DNA of 5,170 nt from JAHEEL01 sp034660035 (GTDB lineage Bacteria > Actinomycetota > Acidimicrobiia > Spongiisociales > UBA5794). The number at the start of each line of letters is the position of its first letter. The first letter of the stretch is position 1. The notes beneath the pieces are model-generated. The model was not told where the DNA came from. It saw only the letters and a list, made by a program, of their open reading frames with translations, and ran no database searches. A program made the position numbers and the translations under genes. Positions 1-5,170 of the stretch are shown piece after piece. The stretch is taken from contig JAYEIJ010000026.1 in NCBI GenBank assembly GCA_034660035.1, positions 1-5,170 on the forward strand. Direction: 5' to 3'.

Positions 1-1659
1 TTCGCCGAAGCCCTCGCTCCATTGGGTTTCACACACAAGGACGTTCGCGTCATCACCCCCTACGTCGGTGGTGGATTCGGCGGCAAGGCCGGCGTCTCCA
101 TGGAGATCATGGGAGCGGCGCTCGCCACGCTGGTGAAGGGCCGGCCGGTGAAGCTGCGGTGGACCAGGGAGCAGGAGTTCTACAACACCTACCAGCGTCA
201 GGGTGTGGTCGCCGAACTCAAAATCGGAGTGAAGAAGGATGGAGAGATCACCGCCGTCCAACACAAGCTCTACTTCGACGCAGGGGCGTACGTCGAGTAC
301 GGGGCCAACGTGGTCAACGCCGCGGGCCTCTCGGCGACCGGGCCGTATCGCGTGCCCAATATCACCAACGATTCGCTGTGCATCTACACGAACCTCCCTC
401 CGGGTGGTCCCTATCGCGGCTTCGGGTACTCCGAGTTCCACTTCGGTCTCGAGTCGCACATGGACCGCATCGCTGAGGCCATCGGGATGGACTCTGTCGA
501 GTTCCGACGCAAGAACGCCATCGTCGAGGGCGACGAACTCGCATACGGCGCCTCGATGAACCCGTCGGGGATGCTCGAAGCGATCGACAAGACGGCGGCG
601 GCGATCGACTGGGGCATCGAAGAGGAGTCCGACAACCCGAATACGGTGATCGGCAAGGGTTTGGTGCTGTTCTGGAAGGCGCCGGCCATGCCGCCGAACT
701 CATCGTCCGCGTCGTTCCTCAAGTTCAACGAGGACGGCAGTTTGAACATATCCGTGTCCGGAATGGAGTTGGGACAGGGCTACCTGACGGTCATGGCTCA
801 GATAGCCGGCGAGATACTGTCTGTCCCGGTCGACAAGATCCGGGTGGAGACCCCGGACACGGACCGGAACCCCTACGAATGGCAGACGGTCGCGTCACAC
901 GTCACCTGGAGTTCGGGCCTCGCCGTCGAGAAGGCGGCCATAGAGGCTCGCGCCAAGATCTTCGACGTCATCCACCAGGTCTACGGCTACGAGGATGACT
1001 CGCTCTATCTCGAAGACGAAGCGGTCAAGTGCAGAACGGATGAGAGCTTCTCGAAGCCGTTACGGGATTTCGTCATCGATGGGATCCAGACCGAGGACGG
1101 CACCTGGCGTGGTGGGCCGATCGTCGCCAGCGGCAAGTTCATGCCGGAGTTCACCAACGCCAACAGCGACCCGGAGACCGGCCAGGGTGGTCACCCCAAC
1201 GTCCACTACACGGTGGGTGCGAACGGCGTTGTGCTCGAGATCGACAAGGACACCGGTCGCATCTGGGTCCGCAAGGCAGCGCTGGCCGTCGACGCCGGCC
1301 GTGCCATCAACCCCGATCTGGTGAACGGCCAGATCACCGGGGGCCTGGTCCAGGGGCTCGCCACCGTCCTCTACGAGGACATGCGCTTCGACGAGGGCGG
1401 GAAGATGCTGAACCCGAACTTCACCGACTACAAGATCCCCACGGCCTTCGACATCCCGGATGAGATCATCCCGATCATCGTCGAAGTGCCGCAGCCCGAC
1501 GGCCCGTTCGGTGCCCGCGGCGTGGGCGAACACACCATGATCGGCGCTGCTCCCGTGATCGCCAACGCGGTGTACAACGCACTCGGAGTCCGCATCAAGT
1601 CGATGCCGATCACCCAGGAGAAGGTCGCCATGGCGATCCTTGAGAAGCTAGAGAACTGA
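1..1659 (+). CDS. Molybdenum hydroxylase large (Mo-cofactor binding) subunit, xanthine dehydrogenase/aldehyde oxidase family, 5'-truncated by window edge
   Basis: This is the C-terminal ~552 residues of a molybdopterin-binding subunit; family members run about 750-800 residues, so roughly 200 N-terminal residues lie off the left edge. The frame is open from base 1, so the TTG at 22 is internal and not the start. Family motifs appear in order: GGGFGGK (67-87), PYRGFG (409-426), MELGQG (763-780, Mo-cofactor/Gln loop) and GVGEHTMIGAAPVIANAVYN starting near 1519. The Glu of GVGE (1528-1530) is the conserved catalytic base. Such subunits hydroxylate N-heterocycles or aldehydes in the cytoplasm, passing electrons to 2Fe-2S and FAD subunits, which are not in view and may lie upstream. 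PYRGFG rather than AYRCSFR excludes form I CO dehydrogenase. By hand alignment, bovine XDH Glu802 (after GGGFGGK) is Ala here, and Arg880 also falls on a small residue, so xanthine is an unlikely substrate. The family call is firm; the substrate is unknown. Confidence 0.93.
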   Translation, partial: FAEALAPLGFTHKDVRVITPYVGGGFGGKAGVSMEIMGAALATLVKGRPVKLRWTREQEFYNTYQRQGVVAELKIGVKKDGEITAVQHKLYFDAGAYVEYGANVVNAAGLSATGPYRVPNITNDSLCIYTNLPPGGPYRGFGYSEFHFGLESHMDRIAEAIGMDSVEFRRKNAIVEGDELAYGASMNPSGMLEAIDKTAAAIDWGIEEESDNPNTVIGKGLVLFWKAPAMPPNSSSASFLKFNEDGSLNISVSGMELGQGYLTVMAQIAGEILSVPVDKIRVETPDTDRNPYEWQTVASHVTWSSGLAVEKAAIEARAKIFDVIHQVYGYEDDSLYLEDEAVKCRTDESFSKPLRDFVIDGIQTEDGTWRGGPIVASGKFMPEFTNANSDPETGQGGHPNVHYTVGANGVVLEIDKDTGRIWVRKAALAVDAGRAINPDLVNGQITGGLVQGLATVLYEDMRFDEGGKMLNPNFTDYKIPTAFDIPDEIIPIIVEVPQPDGPFGARGVGEHTMIGAAPVIANAVYNALGVRIKSMPITQEKVAMAILEKLEN

Positions 1660-1667
1660 AGCAACCC

Positions 1668-1674
1668 AGGAGGA
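1668..1674 (+). promoter_or_regulatory. Ribosome binding site for the 252-residue protein
   Basis: AGGAGGA lies in the 26-bp gap after the Mo hydroxylase stop codon, 11 nt before the ATG at 1686. The purine-rich spacer makes this a strong Shine-Dalgarno. It supports the ATG at 1686 as the start and independent loading of ribosomes within the operon. Confidence 0.7.
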
Positions 1675-1685
1675 GAAGAGAACGA

Positions 1686-2444
1686 ATGTCCGTCGACCTA
1701 GAGAAGATCCTTCGGCCCACCCCTGCAGACATGGCGCCGTACGAACCGAAATACATGCTGCTGGCCAGCGGCGAAGCCGCCGTGGTTCGCGCCGTCGACC
1801 GGGATGAGATACCCGATCTGCTGAAGCACGTGGAACCGCTGTTGCACGTCGAACGCGACTACTACGACGTCGTCGCTGCTCGCGTCTACGCGGAGCTGCT
1901 CTCCCACTACCAGTACCGCTTCCAGGACCAGTACGTCCTGGCCGTGCAGGTGGACGGAGAGCTCGCGGCCATCGTCAACGGTCGCCAGGTGACGCCGAAC
2001 CTTGGCCTCTCATTGCACACGCTGGCCCTGCGTCGTGGCCTTCGCATCGGTGCCCACGCCTTCGCGGCGAAGATGGAGTACCACTTCGATGCGCTGGGGC
2101 ACGACGAGGTGTTGATCGTCGCCGAGTCCCCGATCGGATTCCGCCGTTGGATGATCGAGTACAAGCTCGAGAAGCGATTCGAGGTTCCCCACGAGCTCGG
2201 CGGAGTCCCCTCATGGGCGCTGACTCGTGAGCTCTTCGACGCGGCACGGTCCTCCCTTGTGGTTGGCCGGCGTCCGGTCCCACCGGAGATCCTGGACAAG
2301 GCGATGGAAGCGATTCTCCCGCCGTCGGATCCACCGACGCCGGCGCTCGACCCGCTCTCCGCGACCCGTTCGAAGTACGACCCGACCGCCACCGCACTGA
2401 TGGTGGAACGGTGGGCGATGGAGGAGGGGTTGCAGGATGCGTGA
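1686..2444 (+). CDS. Uncharacterised 252-residue operon protein, possible GNAT-like acyltransferase fold
   Basis: I do not recognise this gene with certainty. The order of segments resembles a GNAT acyltransferase. There is a helical N-terminal part (residues ~38-80), then strands around VLAVQVDGELAAIVNG (84-99) and LGLSLHTLAL (106-115). A basic Gly-containing turn RRGLRIGA (116-123) resembles the acetyl-CoA pyrophosphate loop (R/Q-x-x-G-x-G/A). A helix (124-137), a strand (140-147) and the segment SPIGFRRWMIEYKLEKRF (148-165) follow. The C-terminal ~40 residues are proline-rich (PPSDPPTP, near 216-223) and probably flexible. No signal peptide, membrane segment or zinc motif is seen. It starts 26 bp after the Mo hydroxylase gene and overlaps the thiolase start by 8 bp, so it is probably made with both. 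It could act on the same acyl-CoA or substrate, or be an accessory protein. That it is a real gene is well supported by spacing, RBS and codon use; the fold is a guess. Confidence 0.85.
   Translation: MSVDLEKILRPTPADMAPYEPKYMLLASGEAAVVRAVDRDEIPDLLKHVEPLLHVERDYYDVVAARVYAELLSHYQYRFQDQYVLAVQVDGELAAIVNGRQVTPNLGLSLHTLALRRGLRIGAHAFAAKMEYHFDALGHDEVLIVAESPIGFRRWMIEYKLEKRFEVPHELGGVPSWALTRELFDAARSSLVVGRRPVPPEILDKAMEAILPPSDPPTPALDPLSATRSKYDPTATALMVERWAMEEGLQDA
2421..2429 (+). promoter_or_regulatory. Ribosome binding site for the thiolase-like gene, inside the upstream gene
   Basis: GAGGAGGGG sits within the last codons of the 252-residue protein gene, 7 nt before the ATG at 2437. It fixes that ATG as the start and creates an 8-bp overlap with the upstream stop (TGA at 2442-2444), an arrangement typical of translational coupling. 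Confidence 0.65.
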
Positions 2445-3612
2445 CGTATACGTTGCCGGGATCGGGATCACCACCTTCACCCGACTGGAGTTCGCTCTTT
2501 CGGAGATCGCGTCCTACGCGTCGATGATGGCCTTGAAGGACGCCGGGATCACCGAAGTCGATCAGGTCTATGTGGCCAACATGGGCGCTCCCCGCGTCAA
2601 CCACCAGACGGCGCTCGCCAGCGCGGTTGTGGACAGCCTGAGCCTCACGCCGGCGGGTGCGGCAGCGATCGAGAACGGTCCGGCATCGGGTGGCTCTGCC
2701 ATCAAGGCCGGATTCCAGGCGGTCGCCTCCGGCATGGACGACGTTGTTCTCGTCGCAGGCGTTGAGCGGATGCGCGAGGTCAACGGCCTCGAAGCGACGG
2801 ACTTCGTCGCGACACTCACCCATCCGATCGCCGAGTACATCTACGGCGTGACGCTTCCGGCGCACGCGGCGATGTTCACCCGGCTCTACATGGACAAGTA
2901 CGGCGTCACCGAGCGTCATCTTGCGATGGTCGGAGTCAAGAACCAGAACGCGGCGCTCAAGAACGAGTGGGCCCATCTGCAACAGGAGATCAGTCTCGAG
3001 GGCATCCTCGACTCTCCCGAGGCGATGACCAACAACCCGTACGTTGCTGAGCCGCTCCGGTTCTTCGATGCCTGTCCGGTATCCGACGGTGGCGCAGCCA
3101 TCATCCTGGTCTCTGAAGAGAAGGCAAAGGAACTCGGCCGGCCGCTGATCAAGATCAGCGGTGTGGGCCAGGCGACCGACACCCACACCGTTCACGAGCG
3201 CGAAGAACCGACCGACCTGTTGGCCGTCCGCAAGGCGGCAGCCGACGCGTTCGCGATGGCCGGTCTGACGCCCGAAGACGTCGACGTCGCCGAACTCCAC
3301 GACGCGTTCACGATCCTCGAGATCGTCGAGAGCGAAGAGGTCGGCTTCTTCCCCAAGGGAGAAGGACACATCGCCCTCGAGAAGGGCGAGACGGCGCTCG
3401 GTGGGAGGATTCCCATCAACGTTGGTGGCGGGCTGAAAGGCCGCGGTCACCCGGTCGGAGCGACCGGCGTCGCCCAGGCATGGGAGATCGTCACACAGCT
3501 GCGCGGCGACGGCGGCGAGCGGCAGGTTGAGGGCGCCGAGGTCGGCTTCACCTGCAACTTCGGCGGTTTCGGCAACAACGTCGTTTGTCTTACGTTCGAG
3601 AAGGAGGCCTGA
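2437..3612 (+). CDS. Thiolase-fold protein (SCP-x-like / acetyl-CoA acetyltransferase family) lacking the nucleophilic Cys
   Basis: At 391 residues this matches full-length SCP-x-type thiolases. The start VYVAGIGITTFTR (4-16), the central RFFDACPVSDGGAAIILVSEE region (from 208), the HDAFT motif (288-292) and GHPVGATG (337-344, catalytic His338) are all present. The C-terminal glycine loop TCNFGGFGNN (372-381) also fits. Thiolases cleave or form beta-ketoacyl-CoA using an acyl-enzyme on a Cys in a CASGG motif. Here the matching segment reads ENGPASGGSA (79-88), with Pro82 (codon CCG, 2680-2682) in place of Cys. The His residues and overall fold are otherwise intact and the frame is unbroken, so this looks like a functional variant rather than a pseudogene. 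Its 1-bp overlap with a DUF35 gene matches known thiolase/DUF35 complexes: the archaeal acetoacetyl-CoA thiolase-HMG-CoA synthase complex and BbsAB of toluene degradation. The exact reaction is unknown. Family call high; activity uncertain. Confidence 0.93.
   Translation: MRDVYVAGIGITTFTRLEFALSEIASYASMMALKDAGITEVDQVYVANMGAPRVNHQTALASAVVDSLSLTPAGAAAIENGPASGGSAIKAGFQAVASGMDDVVLVAGVERMREVNGLEATDFVATLTHPIAEYIYGVTLPAHAAMFTRLYMDKYGVTERHLAMVGVKNQNAALKNEWAHLQQEISLEGILDSPEAMTNNPYVAEPLRFFDACPVSDGGAAIILVSEEKAKELGRPLIKISGVGQATDTHTVHEREEPTDLLAVRKAAADAFAMAGLTPEDVDVAELHDAFTILEIVESEEVGFFPKGEGHIALEKGETALGGRIPINVGGGLKGRGHPVGATGVAQAWEIVTQLRGDGGERQVEGAEVGFTCNFGGFGNNVVCLTFEKEA
3601..3607 (+). promoter_or_regulatory. 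Ribosome binding site for the DUF35 gene
   Basis: AAGGAGG lies at the end of the thiolase gene, 4 nt before the ATG at 3612. It favours this ATG over an in-frame TTG at 3585 that would add nine residues (LSYVREGGL) and has no Shine-Dalgarno upstream. The spacing is slightly short, but the TGATG stop/start overlap supports coupling. Confidence 0.6.
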
Positions 3613-3959
3613 TGGCTCGCGAGATCTACGCATACCGGTGCCGGCTGTGCGACACGATGCACTACCCGTTCCGGATGGTGTGCAAGAACTGCAAGCAGAA
3701 CGACTTCTTCGAGTTCGACACCGTGCCGCTCCCGAAGGAAGGCAAGCTGCTGACCTTCACCCGCGTCTACAACCTGCCGGCTCAGTACGAAGTTGCGACC
3801 CTTGGTCTCGGCCTCGTCGAGTTGGAGAACGGGATGCGGATGCTGGGTCAACTCGAGATCGATGATCCCAAGGCCGGTATGGCGGTGAAGGGAAGTGTCG
3901 AGGTGGTCCGCAAGGAGACGTACGAAGACTTCTACGGGATGGTGTTCAGAGGCGCATGA
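3612..3959 (+). CDS. DUF35 zinc-ribbon / OB-fold acyl-CoA-associated protein (thiolase partner)
   Basis: This is a 115-residue cytoplasmic protein. An N-terminal zinc ribbon has Cys10-x2-Cys13 and Cys24-x2-Cys27 (CRLC and CKNC, ten residues apart). An OB-fold-like domain follows from about residue 43, including GKLLTFTRVYNLPAQYE, LGLGLVELENGMRMLGQLE and a GMAVKGSVEVV strand near the C-terminus. This is the DUF35/OB-fold architecture (once named DUF35_N plus DUF35). Family members are non-catalytic subunits that bind the CoA moiety and bridge or stabilise thiolases and HMG-CoA synthase-like enzymes. The protein is a little shorter than the ~130-140 residues common in the family. It starts on the last base of the thiolase stop codon (TGATG), so a stoichiometric complex with that protein is the natural inference. 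All four zinc ligands are present. Confidence 0.9.
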   Translation: MAREIYAYRCRLCDTMHYPFRMVCKNCKQNDFFEFDTVPLPKEGKLLTFTRVYNLPAQYEVATLGLGLVELENGMRMLGQLEIDDPKAGMAVKGSVEVVRKETYEDFYGMVFRGA

Positions 3960-4065
3960 CGCAGTCGAAAGCCGTGGAAGGCACCCAGCAGCGGTTGAGT
4001 GGCAGGGCGGGGCCGGTGGTCCTGTACGCTCCCAACCGATGCCGGGTAGATCAGACATGACAATC

Positions 4066-4094
4066 TTGACCGGGGCACAGGCAACCAGTCAAGT
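4066..4094 (+). promoter_or_regulatory. Weak sigma-70-type promoter candidate for the uracil permease
   Basis: A good -35 TTGACC (4066-4071) is followed after 17 bp by TCAAGT (4089-4094), which matches only three of six positions of TATAAT. Transcription would begin near 4101, giving a leader of about 75 nt that includes the 4122-4151 hairpin. The same bases also form an inverted repeat (CTTGAC/GTCAAG), which could instead be an operator or RNA stem. Low confidence. Confidence 0.25.
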
Positions 4095-4111
4095 TCGGGC
4101 GACGAGTCCGA
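4095..4111 (+). repeat. Small hairpin in the permease leader
   Basis: TCGGGC pairs with GTCCGA across a five-base GACGA loop, giving a 6-bp stem with one G-U pair. It lies 10 bp before the stronger hairpin. It may be part of a structured leader RNA; a 6-bp stem could also arise by chance in GC-rich DNA. Confidence 0.35.
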
Positions 4112-4121
4112 CAAGTAAGAG

Positions 4122-4151
4122 AGAGAGCCATCCCGAAAGGGGTGGCTCTCT
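4122..4151 (+). terminator. Strong GAAA-loop hairpin: terminator or attenuator before the uracil permease
   Basis: AGAGAGCCATCCC (4122-4134) pairs with GGGGTGGCTCTCT (4139-4151) over a GAAA loop: 13 bp with a single U-G wobble and otherwise perfect pairing. The following bases are TCGTTAG, so the U-tract is poor for a canonical intrinsic terminator, though GC-rich bacteria often have such imperfect ones. The stem ends 24 bp before the permease ATG and 9 bp before its RBS. No promoter fits in that gap, so the permease must be transcribed through the hairpin. That makes an attenuator or leader structure more likely than a simple end of the upstream operon. Confidence 0.6.
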
Positions 4152-4160
4152 TCGTTAGTG

Positions 4161-4168
4161 GGAGAGGA
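4161..4168 (+). promoter_or_regulatory. Ribosome binding site for the uracil permease
   Basis: GGAGAGGA lies 7 nt before the ATG at 4176. It favours this ATG over the in-frame ATG at 4188, which would sit about 20 nt away. Confidence 0.6.
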
Positions 4169-4175
4169 AATAGGC

Positions 4176-5170
4176 ATGGAATTGTCGATGCAGAAAAAGA
4201 CGGTGCTGGGCTTACAGCACGTCGTGGCGATGTTCGGGGCAACGGTCCTTGTACCGTTGCTGACAGGGCTCAACCCGTCCGTCGCGTTGCTGGCGGCCGG
4301 TATCGGAACACTGCTGTTCCACCTCGTGACCAAGCAGATGGTCCCGGTGTTCCTGGGATCATCGTTCGCGTTCATCCCTGCGATCATCATCGCCACCGAG
4401 CGCGGCTATTCCTGGGCGGGTATCGGACTCGGGATCATGGGCGCAGGCGTTCTGTACCTGTTGATGGGCGGACTCGTTGCGCTCGTTGGACACAAGGTGA
4501 TCCAGCGGATCTTCCCGCCGATCGTGACCGGACCGGTCATCATCGTCATCGGTATCACCCTTGCACCGGTTGCCATCAGTATGTCCGAGGGCGCCTGGTG
4601 GTTGGCCCTGATCACGACCGCGACGGTGATTGTTGCGGCCGTGTTCTTCAAGGGCTTGTTCCGGATGCTTCCGATCTTGACCGGCGCGGTCGTCGGGTTC
4701 GTCTTGGGAGCGTTCTTCTTCCCGGAGTTCAGTTTCCAGCCGGTTCTTGATGCCGCGTGGGTAGGCCTTCCCGAGTTCACCTGGGGATGGACCGACATAT
4801 CGTGGGCACCGATAGCGCTGATCGCTCCCATCGCCTTCGTGACGATGATCGAGCACGTCGGTGACATCATGGCCAACGGCAACGTCGTCGGTAAGGACTT
4901 CTTCGACGAGCCGGGCCTGAACCGGACGCTCATGGGCGACGGTATCGCGACGCTCTTTGCCGGGTTGATCGGCGGCCCGCCGAATACGACATATTCGGAG
5001 AACACTGGGGTGCTGGCCGTCACCAAGGTCTACGACCCGATGATCCTGCGGATCGGTGCCGGATTTGCGATCTTCCTTGCCCTGATTCCGAAACTGGCGG
5101 CCCTCCTCAGGACCGTACCGGTGCCGGTTCTCGGTGGATTGTCGGTCGTTCTGTTCGGCATGATCGCAGC
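4176..5170 (+). CDS. uraA: Uracil permease (UraA/PyrP-type, NCS2 nucleobase:cation symporter), 3'-truncated by window edge
   Basis: The first 331 residues of an inner-membrane nucleobase:H+ symporter; family members are about 400-440 residues, so the last membrane segments are off the right edge. The sequence aligns by eye with E. coli UraA along its length: LQHVVAMFGATVLVPLL (13-29), LGSSFAFIP (60-68, the TM3 half-strand region), FPP and a GPVIIVIGITLAPV segment, EHVGDIMANGNVVGKDF (from 226) and GGPPNTTYSENTGVLAVT (from about 266). Glu226 and Glu275 match UraA Glu241 and Glu290, the uracil-binding and proton-coupling residues, with the same 49-residue spacing. UraA Gly289 is Ser here (TYSEN for TYGEN). 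Many hydrophobic segments are evident. The gene has its own leader with a strong hairpin and is separated by 216 bp from the upstream operon, so it is probably a separate or attenuated unit. Uracil is the likely substrate; other pyrimidines or xanthine cannot be excluded. Confidence 0.93.
   Translation, partial: MELSMQKKTVLGLQHVVAMFGATVLVPLLTGLNPSVALLAAGIGTLLFHLVTKQMVPVFLGSSFAFIPAIIIATERGYSWAGIGLGIMGAGVLYLLMGGLVALVGHKVIQRIFPPIVTGPVIIVIGITLAPVAISMSEGAWWLALITTATVIVAAVFFKGLFRMLPILTGAVVGFVLGAFFFPEFSFQPVLDAAWVGLPEFTWGWTDISWAPIALIAPIAFVTMIEHVGDIMANGNVVGKDFFDEPGLNRTLMGDGIATLFAGLIGGPPNTTYSENTGVLAVTKVYDPMILRIGAGFAIFLALIPKLAALLRTVPVPVLGGLSVVLFGMIA

Larger units (their letters stand above)
3960..4175 (+). 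other. Intergenic region between the DUF35 gene and the uracil permease gene
   Basis: These 216 bp hold no convincing gene. Contents from left to right: no clear terminator directly after the DUF35 stop; an isolated extended -10-like TGTACGCT (4023-4030) without a matching -35; a promoter-like TTGACC...TCAAGT (4066-4094); an inverted repeat CTTGAC/GTCAAG (4065-4070 / 4088-4093); a small hairpin (4095-4111); a strong GAAA-loop hairpin (4122-4151); and the permease RBS. Clustered dyad symmetry just before the permease suggests a structured 5' leader. Confidence 0.6.

Noticed and set aside
1060..1533. Antisense open frame of 157 codons within the Mo hydroxylase gene
   Set aside because: It lies inside conserved coding sequence; no RBS and no recognisable domain.
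22..1659. TTG at 22 as the start of the Mo hydroxylase gene
   Set aside because: The frame stays open to base 1 and the family needs about 200 more N-terminal residues, so the gene is cut by the window.
1975..3633. Long antisense open frame (552 codons) on the - strand across the 252-residue protein and thiolase genes
   Set aside because: It mirrors two well-supported genes. Its translation is rich in Arg, Asp and Val with no family motifs, typical of the shadow frame in GC-rich DNA.
3585..3959. Earlier TTG start for the DUF35 protein
   Set aside because: The nine extra residues derive from the end of the thiolase gene, no Shine-Dalgarno precedes the TTG, and AAGGAGG sits just before the ATG at 3612.
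3447..4058. Antisense open frame of 203 codons covering the DUF35 gene and part of the intergenic region
   Set aside because: Its bulk is the shadow of the DUF35 and thiolase genes, and the portion in the intergenic region shows no RBS or motif.
4095..4151. PyrR-binding loop or T-box element in the permease leader
   Set aside because: AGTCC and GGGGTGG fragments resemble pieces of each, but the rest of either consensus (GAGGYU loop, or ACCGCG antiterminator and Stem I) is absent.
4057..4158. 33-codon frame as a leader peptide before the permease
   Set aside because: No RBS, no run of regulatory codons, and it spans the hairpins; probably chance.

Overview
The window is 5,170 bp of GC-rich bacterial DNA with every recognisable gene on the + strand. 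GC is high with C/G-biased third codon positions, and start sites have AGGAGG-type ribosome binding sites. I would guess an environmental actinobacterium or a similar high-GC lineage such as Chloroflexota, but nothing here fixes the taxon.

Bases 1-3959 hold a tightly packed four-gene run. (1) The C-terminal ~552 residues of a molybdenum hydroxylase large subunit (xanthine dehydrogenase / aldehyde oxidase family), cut by the left edge. (2) A 252-residue protein I do not recognise, with a possible GNAT-like acyltransferase fold. (3) A 391-residue thiolase-fold protein of the SCP-x type. (4) A 115-residue zinc-ribbon/OB-fold DUF35 protein, the usual partner of such thiolases. The spacings are a 26-bp gap, an 8-bp overlap and a 1-bp overlap, so co-transcription and translational coupling are likely. 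Together they look like a catabolic or modification unit: hydroxylation of an unknown substrate by the Mo enzyme, then CoA-thioester chemistry on the thiolase/DUF35 pair. Two details stand out. The thiolase-like protein has Pro where the nucleophilic Cys is expected. The Mo hydroxylase lacks the two substrate-binding residues typical of true xanthine dehydrogenases.

Bases 3960-4175 are a 216-bp intergenic region with a weak promoter-like element, two small inverted repeats and a strong 13-bp GAAA-loop hairpin that ends 24 bp before the next start codon. From 4176 to the right edge runs the first 331 residues of a UraA/PyrP-type uracil permease (NCS2 family). Because the hairpin lies between any plausible promoter and this gene, it may be an attenuator in the permease leader, although its U-tract is poor. 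Whether the permease is functionally linked to the upstream operon is unknown.
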